Positions 44,432-54,532 of a DNA stretch of 64,000 nt are shown here, piece after piece; within the stretch, counting starts at the first letter, position 1, and each line of letters opens with the position of its first letter. The stretch is from IMG/VR virus record IMGVR_UViG_3300025418_000694, positions 31,818-95,817 of that record. One strand, given 5' to 3'. The position numbers were made by a program, and so were the translations under genes. Under the pieces are notes generated by a model. The model worked only from the letters and a program-made list of their open reading frames with translations. It was not told the origin of the DNA and did not search any database. The DNA comes from a virus.

Positions 44432-46960
44432 TCAAGTCTGGGGCTGAGCCACGTAGACTGCTGCGGTTGATCCCATAGGCAATTCAGCGGTTAGAGTTGC
44501 CCCAAATAAGCGGGTTTGCACTACAAAACTATTCTTGTAGTAGTGGCTGCGTGCAGCGTTTGCCACCCCACCTTCCCAGATAAAGTTACGATAGTCACCC
44601 AGACCTGTAGAGCCATCAAAGTATGTTAGAAGTTGTCCGCTATTTTCAAACAAAGCGTGGTCTAGTAATAGAACGTGTGTAGATGTTGTAGACCAATCTA
44701 CCTCAACACTTGCATAGGCTGCTGTTGCTGGCGCAGTTCCAGTTACATACGGTCTAGTCCAAGACCCAATTGGTATAGAGGTTGCAGTTCCTGTTGATGA
44801 ACTGATTAAAGAGTAAGAAGTGTCGTACCAGTTAATCTTTAATGTAATTGATTCTGTTGCGGTTACTGCTTGAGCATATGTGCTAAATGTGTAAGAGGTA
44901 TTAGGGTAGAAAATTCCCATAAGTTGAGAGGTAGTTGAACCGTCCCAAGACTTAGTTACTACAGAGCTGCCAGAAGCAGTTACTTGTAGTTGATGTCCTG
45001 TAGCGTAAACAGAGCCTGTTGTAACAGTTGAATTAGACGCCGTTACCGCATAGCTAAATGTGCTCAAGGTTACTGCTGTAATTGTTCTAGCCCCGTTGTA
45101 ATTAGACGCCCCTGTACCAGTAACTCCAGTAATAGTTACTGAAGAGCCTACTTGATATGAATGAGGGTGATTAAGGGTAACTGTGGCTACGTTAGAAACA
45201 ATGCTTGCTGTAGTAATTGAGAACGTATCTGCTCCTGGCTCTGGATACGTAGTTATAACTGATTGAGATGCGCCAGTAGAAGTCCAAGGAGTAGTTGCTG
45301 TAGAGAAATTAGGGTTGATTAATTCATTGATTCTGTTAGCGCGCAAAGTGATGTGTAGTTGGCGGGCTTCATCAAATGATGTAGGCGTGCTAGCAACTTC
45401 AAATTGAGCCGCATCAAAGAAGTGATGCTCGTTAGTAGCAGAGCCTCCTACAGATGCAACAGAGATTCCTGGAGCAGCATAATAAGCGCCAGTAGGAGCA
45501 GCGGCTGATACATAAGGGCGGTATGAACCAGAGAATGTGGCTGTATTATCAGATACTCCAGTGCCACTAGATGTGGATAGATAAACACCAAAACGGTTGT
45601 ACCACTTAATTTTTGCTGTAACTGTTCGTGCAGTCGAGCCCGCTCCTTTAGAAGCGTAAATACTAAAGCAGTATGTTGTTGCAGCGGTTACTGGTATTCC
45701 GTTTGTTATTGGAGCGTCGTCCCCACAGTAGACGTTAAGAGTTTGAGCGCTTGCTGAAGCATTATAGATAGAGAGGATGCTGTTTGCTTTATTTGGAAAT
45801 AGTGTAGGCGCTGTTGGTTCTACCCATGGTGCTGGGTATGGGGTAATTAATCCGTAAGCTCCAGTTGCGGCGTTGTAACCAGTAGTTGTGGCTAGGTTAG
45901 AAGTTGTTATAGCAAAGCTTAAAGAGGTTGAGGTAACCGCGGTAATTGTGTATGGAGTTGCTGAGTTAAATAAAGGGTAAGGCAATCCACTGATTGTTAT
46001 GTAATCTCCAACATCGTATTGTTGGTTGTAACTTGCGCTAAAGGTTAAAGTAGCAACATTTGAAGTAACAGATATTGTGAGGATATTCATTATTGGCATA
46101 TAATCAATGTCTGCTGTGCCATCTCCAGATACCCAGTGACCAGTTCCTTCTTCAAATGAAGAGTCGTTATAGTCCAGCATAATGTTGTGACCAATAGTGA
46201 TTCCATTAGTGCTTGGGTTAGGCGTGCCAGATATAGGTACTGGAACCCCCCACCCACTAAAGTCTTTAATAAAACCTAGTAATCCTTCTTTAGAACCTTT
46301 TTGCTTTGTAAGGGTAACTCCATCACGCAACAAAATGCGGTTTTGTTGAAGACCAATAGCTGGTTCATACGTCTGACCAAATTGGTTCATAAGGGTTGGG
46401 ACTAGCGCTCCATTTACTTTTTCAGGGTTATAGCGCTCTAGTAATAGCTCTGTCATTGTGTGCTCATAGTCCAACTCAAAACCAAAGTTACTTAGGAATG
46501 AATAGAGGGCTGGATTATCCCAATCAGATGAGGGGGAGTAAGGCGAAGTAATCTTGTAAATATCAGGAAGTGAGTTATAAAGATTTGTAGTGCTTCCTTG
46601 GTCTTTAACTGAAACCGCAAACGCGCTACCCGCATTAGACCAAGCATATTGAACAAGGTTATAGACAAAAATTGTGTAGTAATAAAACTGGCTTGGTGCC
46701 AATCCAGTATCTTGATAGATAACAGGGTCTGCTCCGTTGTAGGCAGTTAGTATGATGGTTCCGTCAGATACATCTACAGGAAATCCGTAAGTGTTTCTTA
46801 CGACAACTAACTTAGACCAGTTACCTGTTGGGTCTGTCCAGTTTAAAAGTATTTGGCCTTGTTTAGATGGAATTGCTGTAAAAGGGGTGGCGTCAAACTT
46901 AATAGGGTTATCAGTGCCGTAATAGGCTTCACCATAGTAATCAATTCCGTAGCGTGACAT
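44432..46960 (-). CDS. gpI-like tail protein with Fn3 and Ig-like modules
   Basis: This 842-aa protein begins with a fibronectin-like module (LLNWTDPTGNWSKLVVVRN through YYYTIFVYN). A region ERYNPEKVNGALVPTLMNQFGQTYEP through LLGFIKDFSGWG matches P2 gpI-type baseplate proteins. Then come two Ig-like repeats (SNVATLTFS... and SNVATVTLN...) and beta-sandwich carbohydrate-binding-like regions. It follows baseplate J, as gpI does in P2-like phages. The added modules probably contact host surface sugars. Confidence 0.8.
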   Translation of the reverse strand: MSRYGIDYYGEAYYGTDNPIKFDATPFTAIPSKQGQILLNWTDPTGNWSKLVVVRNTYGFPVDVSDGTIILTAYNGADPVIYQDTGLAPSQFYYYTIFVYNLVQYAWSNAGSAFAVSVKDQGSTTNLYNSLPDIYKITSPYSPSSDWDNPALYSFLSNFGFELDYEHTMTELLLERYNPEKVNGALVPTLMNQFGQTYEPAIGLQQNRILLRDGVTLTKQKGSKEGLLGFIKDFSGWGVPVPISGTPNPSTNGITIGHNIMLDYNDSSFEEGTGHWVSGDGTADIDYMPIMNILTISVTSNVATLTFSASYNQQYDVGDYITISGLPYPLFNSATPYTITAVTSTSLSFAITTSNLATTTGYNAATGAYGLITPYPAPWVEPTAPTLFPNKANSILSIYNASASAQTLNVYCGDDAPITNGIPVTAATTYCFSIYASKGAGSTARTVTAKIKWYNRFGVYLSTSSGTGVSDNTATFSGSYRPYVSAAAPTGAYYAAPGISVASVGGSATNEHHFFDAAQFEVASTPTSFDEARQLHITLRANRINELINPNFSTATTPWTSTGASQSVITTYPEPGADTFSITTASIVSNVATVTLNHPHSYQVGSSVTITGVTGTGASNYNGARTITAVTLSTFSYAVTASNSTVTTGSVYATGHQLQVTASGSSVVTKSWDGSTTSQLMGIFYPNTSYTFSTYAQAVTATESITLKINWYDTSYSLISSSTGTATSIPIGSWTRPYVTGTAPATAAYASVEVDWSTTSTHVLLLDHALFENSGQLLTYFDGSTGLGDYRNFIWEGGVANAARSHYYKNSFVVQTRLFGATLTAELPMGSTAAVYVAQPQT

Positions 46961-46962
46961 GG

Positions 46963-48732
46963 TTAGCTAAGAATTCCGCCCGTTACGTTTACTGTAAGAC
47001 TTCCAATACCAGTTGCAGATGAGCTAGCTGTAGTTCCTAGTTCATATAAAGTAGGTATTTCGCTAGAGGCGCAAACAATATTCCCAACAGTCAAGGCTGT
47101 AACTGAACCAGAAGCCGACGCAGAAGATACGTTAGTCGCTACCAGAGCATACGAAAATGTATTGGTTGTAACTCCAGTGACAACAAAGGTACCGTTAAAT
47201 GTTGAGTCTACTCCTGTAACAGACACTGTTTGACCTACAGTTAGCGTGTGGGTAGCAGAGGTTGTTAAGGTAGCCACATTAGATGTTAGTGCTTTATTGT
47301 TAATTGTATAGGTTTGGTCTTGGTCCGCTCTAACCATTTTAGTTATGCTTTGGTACCCAACCCCATCTACTGAAGCAATTGCTGAATAAACGTCAGATAC
47401 AGCCAGTGTGTCTCCAAAAACTACGTTGTCTATATATAGAAGGGCGTTTAGGGCCGCTGTAACGTTTGTTAAAACAGAGGATTGCTTATACTGTGGCAAA
47501 ACGGTTACATTTACTATTAAGTAGACCCCAACATATTTAGGAGGTTGAAAGGTAATGGTTGTATTAGCTGGCGCTCTATCAGTTAAAGCGGTAAGGATTT
47601 TTGTAGATAGAGTATTAAATACTGTAGTAGGGGTTACATTATCTGTAGCTACTCCTGGGTCTCCAGAAGGAGCAAAGTAAAGGGTCACAGATGTGTAAAC
47701 ACTTGCTGTTGCTATTGCTTTAGATACTCCAGATACCTGCACAGCAAGAGCTGCATAATCTGTTAAAGATACAGCTCTGTTAATTGCACGAATACTTAAT
47801 GGAGCATTAATTCTAATAGAGTCTGTTGATTCCGCATCAGCTCCTCCTGTAGCGGCTCCGTCACCAGATATTGAAATGTCCTGGTTTGCAACTGTTAACC
47901 CAACAGGTATAATAGAACTAGGAACATTTATAATGTAATTAATTGTATTGGAGGCTACATTTCCTAACGAACCTGCTCCAATTCTATAAGTTGCATATAT
48001 AGCAATTCCATTTGGAGGAATACGTCCACTGACGCTATCACCAAATTTTATGTATGTATAGCCGTCTGCATTAGTAAACGTTGTAAAAACTGGATCATAA
48101 CTATTTGAATCAATTAGATAATTAACTTTTTGATACGACACGCCATTGATTGTAATTTGAACTGATGAATTAATAACTGAGTTATTTGATAATTGGTATG
48201 TTTGATTTGCACTGCCGTCTGAAGTACCGATTACTTCATTATAAACAGTTTCACCTTGAGTGGCGGTTACTGTAGCTGACCCATTAACAGCACCAGAAGC
48301 AGCAGGTATGGATAGAGCTGAGTCTGTTTCAAATACAATCTGAGTTGTAGTTGCGTTTTGAACTAGTGAGGTAGCTACCTGAGTAAGTGCTGGAATTGTA
48401 ATAATAGAGCCAGTTGAATTTTGAAAAGTTAACGTTACAGTTGCTGCTGTTATATCTGTAGGTGTATACCCAAGAAGATTGGCTATTTGAAGAACGCTTG
48501 AGCGTTGAGTGGCTGTGGCAATAAAAGCTTCGTTAGCAGCGCGGTCAATGTAATAGTTGAGGATATCTCCCATGTAGGAGAACAGCTCCAACAGGGTCAT
48601 ACCAAAGTCTGCAGGGTCGCGGTTTGTCCAATTAGGGGAGAAGTTAGGTATCAAGGTTGTCATATCAGACAAAATTGATGCGTAGTCTCTAGATGTGTAG
48701 TCTATAGACGGTACATAGTTACTTGTTGCCAT
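46963..48732 (-). CDS. baseplate wedge protein J
   Basis: This 589-aa protein starts YVPSIDYTSRDYASILSDMTTLIPNFSPNWTNRDPADFGMTLLELFSYMGDIL, the hallmark of baseplate J/T4 gp6-like proteins. Its C-terminal part carries an Ig-like insertion (ALTSNVATLTTSATHTLTVGQ), also found in the next gene product. It is longer than P2 gpJ because of this insertion. Confidence 0.92.
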   Translation of the reverse strand: MATSNYVPSIDYTSRDYASILSDMTTLIPNFSPNWTNRDPADFGMTLLELFSYMGDILNYYIDRAANEAFIATATQRSSVLQIANLLGYTPTDITAATVTLTFQNSTGSIITIPALTQVATSLVQNATTTQIVFETDSALSIPAASGAVNGSATVTATQGETVYNEVIGTSDGSANQTYQLSNNSVINSSVQITINGVSYQKVNYLIDSNSYDPVFTTFTNADGYTYIKFGDSVSGRIPPNGIAIYATYRIGAGSLGNVASNTINYIINVPSSIIPVGLTVANQDISISGDGAATGGADAESTDSIRINAPLSIRAINRAVSLTDYAALAVQVSGVSKAIATASVYTSVTLYFAPSGDPGVATDNVTPTTVFNTLSTKILTALTDRAPANTTITFQPPKYVGVYLIVNVTVLPQYKQSSVLTNVTAALNALLYIDNVVFGDTLAVSDVYSAIASVDGVGYQSITKMVRADQDQTYTINNKALTSNVATLTTSATHTLTVGQTVSVTGVDSTFNGTFVVTGVTTNTFSYALVATNVSSASASGSVTALTVGNIVCASSEIPTLYELGTTASSSATGIGSLTVNVTGGILS

Positions 48733-49132
48733 ATGGAACCTCCGTGATTACATCCCCAGCTTGGCTAAGAATATCAGTTTTAATCGTTACAGTCTCAGGG
48801 TTCTGAGAACTACCGTACTTATAGGTAATTGATACATCTAAATGACCATCATCTTGACTTATAGAGGGGTCTACAGAAATAAGAGTTAAGTAAGGAAGCA
48901 TTTGAGAGAAGCCTTGTGAGATTTCTTTTTTAATCATAGCAACTGCCGCATTATTATTTTCAAAAGATGAAGCACGAACTCTTGTTCCATAACCAGGACG
49001 CATGACCCTTTCACTAACTAAAGTCATAATTGCAAGAACTACTCGGTCTTGCATTATTTTTTTCTGATCGCTAGTGTTGTAGATAGCCCCATTATCATCA
49101 AAAGAAAAAGGCAAAGCTATTGCTTTACTCAT
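48719..49132 (-). CDS. baseplate wedge protein gp25/gpW-like
   Basis: This 137-aa protein has IMQDRVVLAIMTLVSERVMRPGYGTRV, the gp25/gpW lysozyme-like wedge signature (RVM-x-P-x-G), and DVSITYKYG later. It overlaps the J gene by 14 nt, the usual gp25-J order. Confidence 0.9.
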   Translation of the reverse strand: MSKAIALPFSFDDNGAIYNTSDQKKIMQDRVVLAIMTLVSERVMRPGYGTRVRASSFENNNAAVAMIKKEISQGFSQMLPYLTLISVDPSISQDDGHLDVSITYKYGSSQNPETVTIKTDILSQAGDVITEVPYGNK

Positions 49133-49644
49133 AGTTCAACTCCCATCCATACTGGAAAATTAGGGTCTCCTGCAATAAACATGACCCATACTTTTTGTTT
49201 AACATCTGGGACCAGTCTATGAGGTGTGTGCTCTAAAGTGCTGGTTAGATCATTATATGCTCCAGAAGAAGCATTCCATTTATTTGTTTTACTTACTGTT
49301 GTAACATGAGGGTGCTTTAGAGTTCCTGAGTTACCACTATGCGCAGCATTAAGAGTTACGGTGTGGGAATGTGAGCTAGACCCTGTTCCACCATCATTTA
49401 CCGAACTTGTTGTAATTGTGTCCGTGTGGTTTACAAGTAAGGCGGCTACTTGAGCAGCCGTATGCGCTATGTGGTCAGGATGATTGGAGTTGTCTGTTAC
49501 AGGAAGGCAAGGTTTTGCCCAGTCTGTTTCAGCGTCCCCCAATACTTGAGGAACTTTTAATTTAATCATAGACTTCTTAGTAGGGTCTTGATTATTGGTG
49601 CAAATGCCCTCGTATATTCCGTAAAAGCGCTTATCTTCATTCAT
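49129..49644 (-). CDS. baseplate spike OB-fold protein (gp5/VgrG-like)
   Basis: This 171-aa protein begins RFYGIYEGICTNNQDPTKKSMIKLKVPQVLGD, followed by TDWAKPCLPV, the N-terminal OB-fold of tail spike hub proteins. It ends VWVMFIAGDPNFPVWMGV. A His/Thr/Ser-rich middle (SSHSHTVTLNAAHSG) may be the stalk. There is no lysozyme domain here; that activity sits in the tape measure. Confidence 0.85.
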   Translation of the reverse strand: MNEDKRFYGIYEGICTNNQDPTKKSMIKLKVPQVLGDAETDWAKPCLPVTDNSNHPDHIAHTAAQVAALLVNHTDTITTSSVNDGGTGSSSHSHTVTLNAAHSGNSGTLKHPHVTTVSKTNKWNASSGAYNDLTSTLEHTPHRLVPDVKQKVWVMFIAGDPNFPVWMGVEL

Positions 49645-50972
49645 AATATGCTCGGTATCTTTGTCAATAGTCTGTTAGCAGTTTGAGCTTTGCTTCCGTT
49701 TGCTTGAGAAACTGGGTTAAGTGTAGCGGTTGAAGAAACCCAGACTGGACCATTGGTTGTAGTTTTAGCTCTGTTGTTTAAAGTTCCAAATGAACCAACT
49801 GATTGAGGTCCCAGGTTAGGAGATGTTTTTAGTATCTTAGAGGTCGGTACAACCGCAGTTTGACGAACATTAGGGATAACAGTTCTTGCTGGAGTAGCTG
49901 ATGGTTTTGTAATTAATTTTCCATCTGTCCAGGTAGCAGCTGTTCCTAAAGAATCAGTTCCTACAGTAAGGATAGTTGTATAAATTTGGCTATTTCTTTC
50001 TTTTTCTATAACTTTATGCTCTGCGCTAAGAATGGTCCAATAACCAGTGTAGTAATTGCCTAAGCCATCTAAGTAAATAGGCAAATCTGGTCTTAAAGTA
50101 GGGTTGCCTAACACCTCTACTGTGGCTCTGTAAGGAAATGCGTTTCTATCATCCGCAGCTTTTGACTCGTGTTTAGCAATTGCTGGGTTATTGGCTACAA
50201 CATGGGTATGAAATTTATCAAAAAATTCAGCAGAACTTTTAGTTTTAGTTGTTTTTGCTTTATTTTTAGTTGTTAAAGCTATAGGTGTAGTGGTTGCTGT
50301 GTCTAAACCAGACACCGCCACAGCAGATTTCATATCTCCGTCATAGGTTATAGACTCACCAATTATTGGTTCAAAAGAGTATATGGTAGAGCCATTAGGG
50401 TCATTTGAATCACGCATTACAAAATAAGATGCTTCTGACCGTTTACTTGTGTATTCATAAAGCATTGGCTGAAAGTAAATTTCTGTGTTTTCGGCTCTCA
50501 GGCTATATCCTGATTGTTTAGCCAACCTAACCATTAACTCCCAATCTGTATGACCAGCTTGGGATACTTGAGGATATATACGGGGGTGACCAATGGTAAA
50601 GGCAACAAATTTATATTTTTTAGCAATTTTTTGAATAATTGCATCGGCAGAAAGACCTTTATACACGTATTGTGATTCATTTTTCATAACCATAGAGGCC
50701 CCGAGGACAACTATTTCTGTTAAAAATGAACCAGGAGTTCTATTTACATTTACATGGTGAACATACCCTTTAAAAGTTTTTGAAGTTTTAGAGTTGCCAA
50801 TAGTAAACTGTACAGGAGAACCGCTTTCCACAACATCATACCTAACAGCCCAGTCTCTAAATTGAATTACGGCTATCTCATGCTCGTATTTAGTTTGGTA
50901 AAATTGCATGGAGTAAACGTATGAAGGACCCACGGTTGTATTTGGAAAAGTTACTGTAACGTAATTAAACAT
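49641..50972 (-). CDS. baseplate hub protein (gpD/gp27-like)
   Basis: This 443-aa protein has YVHHVNVNRTPG, SADAIIQKIAKKYKFV and HTDWELMVRLAKQSGYSLRAENTEIYF, features of the late-control gpD/gp27 hub. The C-terminal Thr/Ala-rich tail is extended. It overlaps the LysM gene by 8 nt. Confidence 0.82.
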   Translation of the reverse strand: MFNYVTVTFPNTTVGPSYVYSMQFYQTKYEHEIAVIQFRDWAVRYDVVESGSPVQFTIGNSKTSKTFKGYVHHVNVNRTPGSFLTEIVVLGASMVMKNESQYVYKGLSADAIIQKIAKKYKFVAFTIGHPRIYPQVSQAGHTDWELMVRLAKQSGYSLRAENTEIYFQPMLYEYTSKRSEASYFVMRDSNDPNGSTIYSFEPIIGESITYDGDMKSAVAVSGLDTATTTPIALTTKNKAKTTKTKSSAEFFDKFHTHVVANNPAIAKHESKAADDRNAFPYRATVEVLGNPTLRPDLPIYLDGLGNYYTGYWTILSAEHKVIEKERNSQIYTTILTVGTDSLGTAATWTDGKLITKPSATPARTVIPNVRQTAVVPTSKILKTSPNLGPQSVGSFGTLNNRAKTTTNGPVWVSSTATLNPVSQANGSKAQTANRLLTKIPSIL

Positions 50973-51246
50973 TTGGTATCTTTAAAACCGTCCCTACTGG
51001 AATAGCTGTAAAGTCAGTAACTTGAGGATTAAATTCAGGAATAATCCACCAAAAAGCAGGATCTCTATAATATTTAAACGCTATTTGGTCTAAGCGTTCT
51101 CCTTCAACATATTCATGCTCAATGTATGTTAATCCACCCAAAGTTGTAAAGTCATAAAAAACAATTGGGTTAGCTTGTCCATTTACAGTTTTAGATACAA
51201 AATCAATTGTAGAGTACTCGTATCTAGATCCTTTATAAATTGTCAT
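50965..51246 (-). CDS. LysM-domain tail protein (gpX/gp53-like)
   Basis: This 93-aa protein ends with a LysM-like domain: EGERLDQIAFKYYRDPAFWWIIPEFNPQ...IPVGTVLKIP. Such proteins link the tail tube to the hub. Confidence 0.85.
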   Translation of the reverse strand: MTIYKGSRYEYSTIDFVSKTVNGQANPIVFYDFTTLGGLTYIEHEYVEGERLDQIAFKYYRDPAFWWIIPEFNPQVTDFTAIPVGTVLKIPNV

Positions 51247-51248
51247 TA

Positions 51249-52376
51249 TTACCCTTTACTTAGCAATGAGACTCGAGAGAATGCGTTGAAGTTTAACGTA
51301 ATCTCTGAATGAATTGGGATCATGTCTTCTGTAAACATAGTGTGGTTTATATTTAAACTCTCTATCCAACCTACATAGGAAAGGCTGTCTGGATTTGGAC
51401 CTAATTGAAGTGCGATTGCGGTAGGGGACAAAAATGATAAGTCTGCAGTTTTTCTGTTTAATGCGTTTACCCAAACAAGGTCTGCCCCAGAGCTGTCCAT
51501 TCGTCCAGATCCGTTAATCATTTTATATATAAACTCAATGTCTGCCATAGTACCCTTTTTCATTAAATCATCAATAAGGGTTGGGATATCTTGTAGTTTA
51601 CCTGCAGTACCGCCCGCATTGTAATAATCAGCAAAAGTTGAAGCTGGAGAAGCAGCATATGGGGAGTATGAGCTTTTAAAACAAGCAAAGTCATTAACTC
51701 TATCGATTACAATAGTTAGTTGAATAGCTTCCATAGCTGTAAAAAGACCGCTCAAAGCAGCATGAGCGTCTAAAGCACTAGGTACCACATTAGCGTTTCT
51801 TGTTAATACACTGCTAAATTGCTGTGGATTCCACAAGAATTGAAAGCCCCAATGCGTATTTGTATCAGAAGATGTTGTGGTTCCAGTTGTTGTGCTTTTT
51901 GACGTGGTATTGCTTGGGGTCAAAATACCATTGGTACTAACGCCTGTTGCGTCTGCGTAATACCACATGATAGCTCTACGTGTTGAGTTATCTACAACAT
52001 TACCCCTATAAATAGAGGTATCTGTTTTAGATGGATTTAAAGGCAAACTCCAAGCATGTGGAGGTAAGTTAAACTGCATTGTTGTTGGGGCCGCGTAGGT
52101 AGCAGGGGTAAACGGTATTGGTCCTGGTTTTGATTGCTGTCCTGAAGATCCTTTTTGAACAACTTTTCCATTAAAATCGTATAGGTTAGTGAATCCAGAG
52201 ATTTGAACTGGGGCTTTTTTTGTATTAATTCCCAGTGTTTTGTTTACAGCAATAGCTTCTTTAACCACACGAGCAACTTGTGGATCCAATTTAGCCGTAT
52301 TTACTGGGGAAAACGCCCCTTTACCAGAGCCCATAGGTGAATTAGGTACTGGAATTCCTCCAAAAGTTGTTGCCAT
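51249..52376 (-). CDS. tail/baseplate protein (375 aa)
   Basis: Position between the tape measure and LysM protein, and blocks such as HWGFQFLWNPQQFSSVL and LSYVGWIESLNINHTMFTEDMIPIHSEITLNF, fit a conserved tube-baseplate connector found in contractile systems. The N-terminal 90 residues are low complexity. The precise family is not certain. Confidence 0.65.
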   Translation of the reverse strand: MATTFGGIPVPNSPMGSGKGAFSPVNTAKLDPQVARVVKEAIAVNKTLGINTKKAPVQISGFTNLYDFNGKVVQKGSSGQQSKPGPIPFTPATYAAPTTMQFNLPPHAWSLPLNPSKTDTSIYRGNVVDNSTRRAIMWYYADATGVSTNGILTPSNTTSKSTTTGTTTSSDTNTHWGFQFLWNPQQFSSVLTRNANVVPSALDAHAALSGLFTAMEAIQLTIVIDRVNDFACFKSSYSPYAASPASTFADYYNAGGTAGKLQDIPTLIDDLMKKGTMADIEFIYKMINGSGRMDSSGADLVWVNALNRKTADLSFLSPTAIALQLGPNPDSLSYVGWIESLNINHTMFTEDMIPIHSEITLNFNAFSRVSLLSKG

Positions 52377-54335
52377 TTATTTCTTTCCTATCGTTTGAGT
52401 AGGATTTTGTAAAATCTTTTTAACTTCTGAGGCAACTTTATTTGGGTCTGTTATTCCGTTTACATTGATAGTAAACCCACCATAATTAATGTTTCCACCG
52501 CCACCAGCTCCTCCTCCAAAAGCAGCAGCTTGAGCAGCAGCAAATCTTGATGCAGCGGTTGGGTCGCCCGATTGAGCCACGCTATTTATTGACGCCACTC
52601 CTCCGCCCATAGAAGAGCCACCAGCGTCAATTATTCCAAGTTTTCTAGCGGTATTAGTCCAAGCGTTGCTCCACGTAGTTCCGCCATGAGAAATATCATA
52701 AGCAATTTTTGCATTAATTGCTGGATTGTAAAGGCTTTGAGGACCAGTATAACCAATAGAAGCATAGTCTTTTAAATACTGTGCATTTCTTTTTCTACCT
52801 AAATCACCAATCATATTAATTTGAAAAAGACCTTCAGAGTAATCTCCAGTACTAGAATTTGGGTTAAGCGCGCCTGGTCTTCCACCAGATTCCATACGTG
52901 CTACATTAAATGCTGTATCTAAAGAGGCGCCTTTAAAACCAGCTGCTTTAAGAACATTCTTTAATTGACTATCTGTTAATGCTGTTTTAGGTCCAGCCGC
53001 TCCATATGAGGATACTCCACCACCACTTTCTTTAAACATATTGTTAGGTATAACTGTTCCGTCAGTCTTAGGGATAAATAGCTCTGGGCCTTTTTCACCA
53101 ACAACGTACGGCATATTTCCTTGGGCAGGGCCGCCAGTTTCTAAAGCAAGTCCTAGTAAAGGTAAAAGCTTTAGTAGCATTTCTGGTGCATCTTTAAATA
53201 AACTTTTAACAGCAAATCCAATTCCAACTTTTCCTAAGCTGCCCATTGCGCCTCCACCAAGGCCTAAAACTCCAGTTCCTAATCCTTTTCCTCCACCAAG
53301 CACTGCAGTTAAATTGCTCATAGAGGCTGCAAGATTGTTCATACCTGTTCCTATATCAGCAGCACCAGCATAGCCTCCAGCAGTAGCAGAGGCGGTTGCT
53401 GTAAGTAAACTTGTTTGAGCAGCTGTTTGACTAGCCATATTACGCACAGTTGCGGATTGAATTCCAGCATTGACCATTTGTTCTCTGCTAATTGTTCCTA
53501 CTGCTTGTCCATTAAAAGTTGCTTTTACAAGAAGAGCATCTGAAACCATTTTAATCATTGTTGGGTCGCCATTAAAAAGACCACTTAGCATGTTGTATAC
53601 GCCGTAACCTGGTTGCATAGAATATTGAAGAGACTTTTTATCCATGCCACGTCCACCGCTATTTTGGCTAATAAACGCCCAAATTTTATCTACTAGTTGT
53701 GGGAAAGGCATCATGCTTCCATCAGCACCGCGAATGTTAATTCCAATTGTTCTGGCAAGGTTTACGGTTGTAGGAGCGTTCATTGTTCCAGCAATTGCCG
53801 TTGCTGCCCCAGTAATACCAATACCAGGAGTTATATTAGAGGCTTGAGCTGCCCCAGCCATAACTTTATTAAAGTTGCTTACGCCTCCAAGGCCAGCATT
53901 TTGAGCGGCAATAATTGCATTTGTTGTGTCCATGCTATTAAGAGCTGTTCCGCCATAGGCTAAACTCTTTTGTAAAGAACGAACTCCGCCAGCACCATTT
54001 GCTCCACCAAGCCCATAAAATGATGCACGCTGTGTTAATAGGTCTTGCATAACAGCGGTGGGCACACTAGGCATAGCGCCAAAGGCAGCGCTTGCAGCAG
54101 ACACTCCCATAGCTATTCTATTAGCGTTTCCTCCACCAGGACCTGACATTACTTGGTTAACGCCACCTCCACCGCCACCCATCCCCATACCTTTAAAGGC
54201 TGATGAAAGGGCTTGGACTTTAGGTAGGAGTGTGTTTTCAATGGTTGAAGCTAATTGCAAAATATCTTTGTTAATACTAGTAACAGTATTTGATATTCCG
54301 CCAATGCCCATAGCGGTTTTACTATCGTCAGCCAT
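52377..54335 (-). CDS. tape measure protein with lysozyme-like domain
   Basis: This 652-aa protein has a helical N-terminus (INKDILQLASTIENTLLPKVQALSSAFKG), hydrophobic Ala/Gly-rich central helices and a transglycosylase-like domain at about 440-560. There ARMESGGRPG carries the catalytic Glu, followed by EGLFQINMIGD and YNPAINAKIAYDI. Its place after the chaperone genes is the tape measure position. The short length would imply a short tail for a myovirus. The lysozyme domain would open peptidoglycan during infection. Confidence 0.85.
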   Translation of the reverse strand: MADDSKTAMGIGGISNTVTSINKDILQLASTIENTLLPKVQALSSAFKGMGMGGGGGGVNQVMSGPGGGNANRIAMGVSAASAAFGAMPSVPTAVMQDLLTQRASFYGLGGANGAGGVRSLQKSLAYGGTALNSMDTTNAIIAAQNAGLGGVSNFNKVMAGAAQASNITPGIGITGAATAIAGTMNAPTTVNLARTIGINIRGADGSMMPFPQLVDKIWAFISQNSGGRGMDKKSLQYSMQPGYGVYNMLSGLFNGDPTMIKMVSDALLVKATFNGQAVGTISREQMVNAGIQSATVRNMASQTAAQTSLLTATASATAGGYAGAADIGTGMNNLAASMSNLTAVLGGGKGLGTGVLGLGGGAMGSLGKVGIGFAVKSLFKDAPEMLLKLLPLLGLALETGGPAQGNMPYVVGEKGPELFIPKTDGTVIPNNMFKESGGGVSSYGAAGPKTALTDSQLKNVLKAAGFKGASLDTAFNVARMESGGRPGALNPNSSTGDYSEGLFQINMIGDLGRKRNAQYLKDYASIGYTGPQSLYNPAINAKIAYDISHGGTTWSNAWTNTARKLGIIDAGGSSMGGGVASINSVAQSGDPTAASRFAAAQAAAFGGGAGGGGNINYGGFTINVNGITDPNKVASEVKKILQNPTQTIGKK

Positions 54336-54337
54336 TT

Positions 54338-54532
54338 TTACCTCCTACCTCGCATAGCGCGCTCAATCCAGTTAATTCTTTCTCTAGCAGATAAACTTCT
54401 TATATCTGCTAGTGTCCAACCAGTAAAAGTTCTTGTTATAGATTCGTACTGGTCAAGCAATTTTTCATAATCTGCTTCGCTATAGGCGAAACAAATCGAC
54501 AAGACTAAGTGGGAGAGCGATAGCTTCACCAC
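54338..54532 (-). CDS. tail assembly chaperone, second frame
   Basis: This frame overlaps the end of the chaperone gene and lies +1 (equivalently -2) relative to it. It encodes FAYSEADYEKLLDQYESITRTFTGWTLADIRSLSARERINWIERA, a segment I recall as the continuation of related chaperones. No Shine-Dalgarno precedes the GTG at 54532, so it is probably made as a frameshift extension of the upstream product rather than separately. Confidence 0.65.
   Translation of the reverse strand: MVKLSLSHLVLSICFAYSEADYEKLLDQYESITRTFTGWTLADIRSLSARERINWIERAMRGRR

Noticed and set aside
53041-53373. Plus-strand Pro-rich frames opposite the tape measure gene
   Set aside because: They are mirror frames of the Gly/Ala-rich tape measure codons, with no ribosome site or family resemblance.
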